Shown here piece by piece: positions 5,165 to 5,173 of a stretch of DNA of 5,173 nucleotides. The position numbers and the translations under genes were made by a program. Each line of letters begins with the position of its first letter. Position 1 is the stretch's first letter. Under the pieces are notes generated by a model. The model did not search any database, was not told the DNA's origin, and saw nothing but the letters and a program-made list of their open reading frames with translations. The stretch comes from Clostridium sp. UBA3947 (GTDB taxonomy: Bacteria; Bacillota; Clostridia; Clostridiales; Clostridiaceae). The stretch lies in contig DGDR01000092.1 in NCBI GenBank assembly GCA_002385545.1, forward strand, positions 2,337 to 7,509, given 5' to 3'.

Positions 5165-5173
5165 CTTTGAAAC

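Noticed and set aside
1..5173. CRISPR array, tRNA, rRNA or riboswitch
   Set aside because: No regularly spaced repeats, cloverleaf or known aptamer pattern was found on either strand.

Overview
The window is AT-rich throughout, with strong AGGAGG-type ribosome binding sites, short T-tailed hairpin terminators and TATAAT-like promoters. All genes are on the + strand. This, together with the gene families, points to a low-GC Gram-positive anaerobe, most likely a member of the Clostridia. That placement is inference; no rRNA or tRNA is present to confirm it.

Layout. (a) 1-45 is the last 14 codons of a gene that enters from the left. (b) 164-640 encodes a small FMN-binding split-barrel protein of the pyridoxamine 5'-phosphate oxidase family, closed by a strong terminator (655-699). 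(c) A new promoter (TATAAT at 757-762) leads a two-gene operon: a bacterial polyphosphate polymerase of the VTC/TTM type (825-1502) and a DUF4956 membrane protein (1530-2201). (d) Ten bases after the DUF4956 stop lies a broken NUDIX hydrolase (2212-2603) without a start and with a frameshift near its 3' end. A terminator follows at 2616-2656. (e) A MATE-family multidrug/metabolite exporter (2692-4056) has its own extended -10 promoter directly beside its ribosome binding site. (f) A formate/nitrite transporter (FNT) family channel (4179-4952, or from 4167) has its own promoter. That promoter carries a near-perfect Rex-type redox operator (4057-4074), and the gene ends in a very strong terminator (4965-5009). 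(g) The last 164 bases hold no convincing gene but contain a long inverted repeat (5116-5164).

How the genes work together. The VTC-like enzyme and the DUF4956 protein look like one functional unit: a soluble catalytic polyphosphate synthase and a membrane partner. The CotH-like kinase often found third in such clusters is absent, and the NUDIX fragment sits where it would be expected. The FNT channel is probably controlled by the NADH/NAD+ ratio through Rex, which fits export of a fermentation or anaerobic respiration anion (formate, nitrite or hydrosulfide). The MATE and flavoprotein genes appear to be independent single-gene transcription units.

Most worth a second look are the polyphosphate polymerase/DUF4956 pair (including an MgtC-like reading of DUF4956), the Rex operator, and the MATE promoter, where promoter choice could decide whether the ribosome binding site is free.
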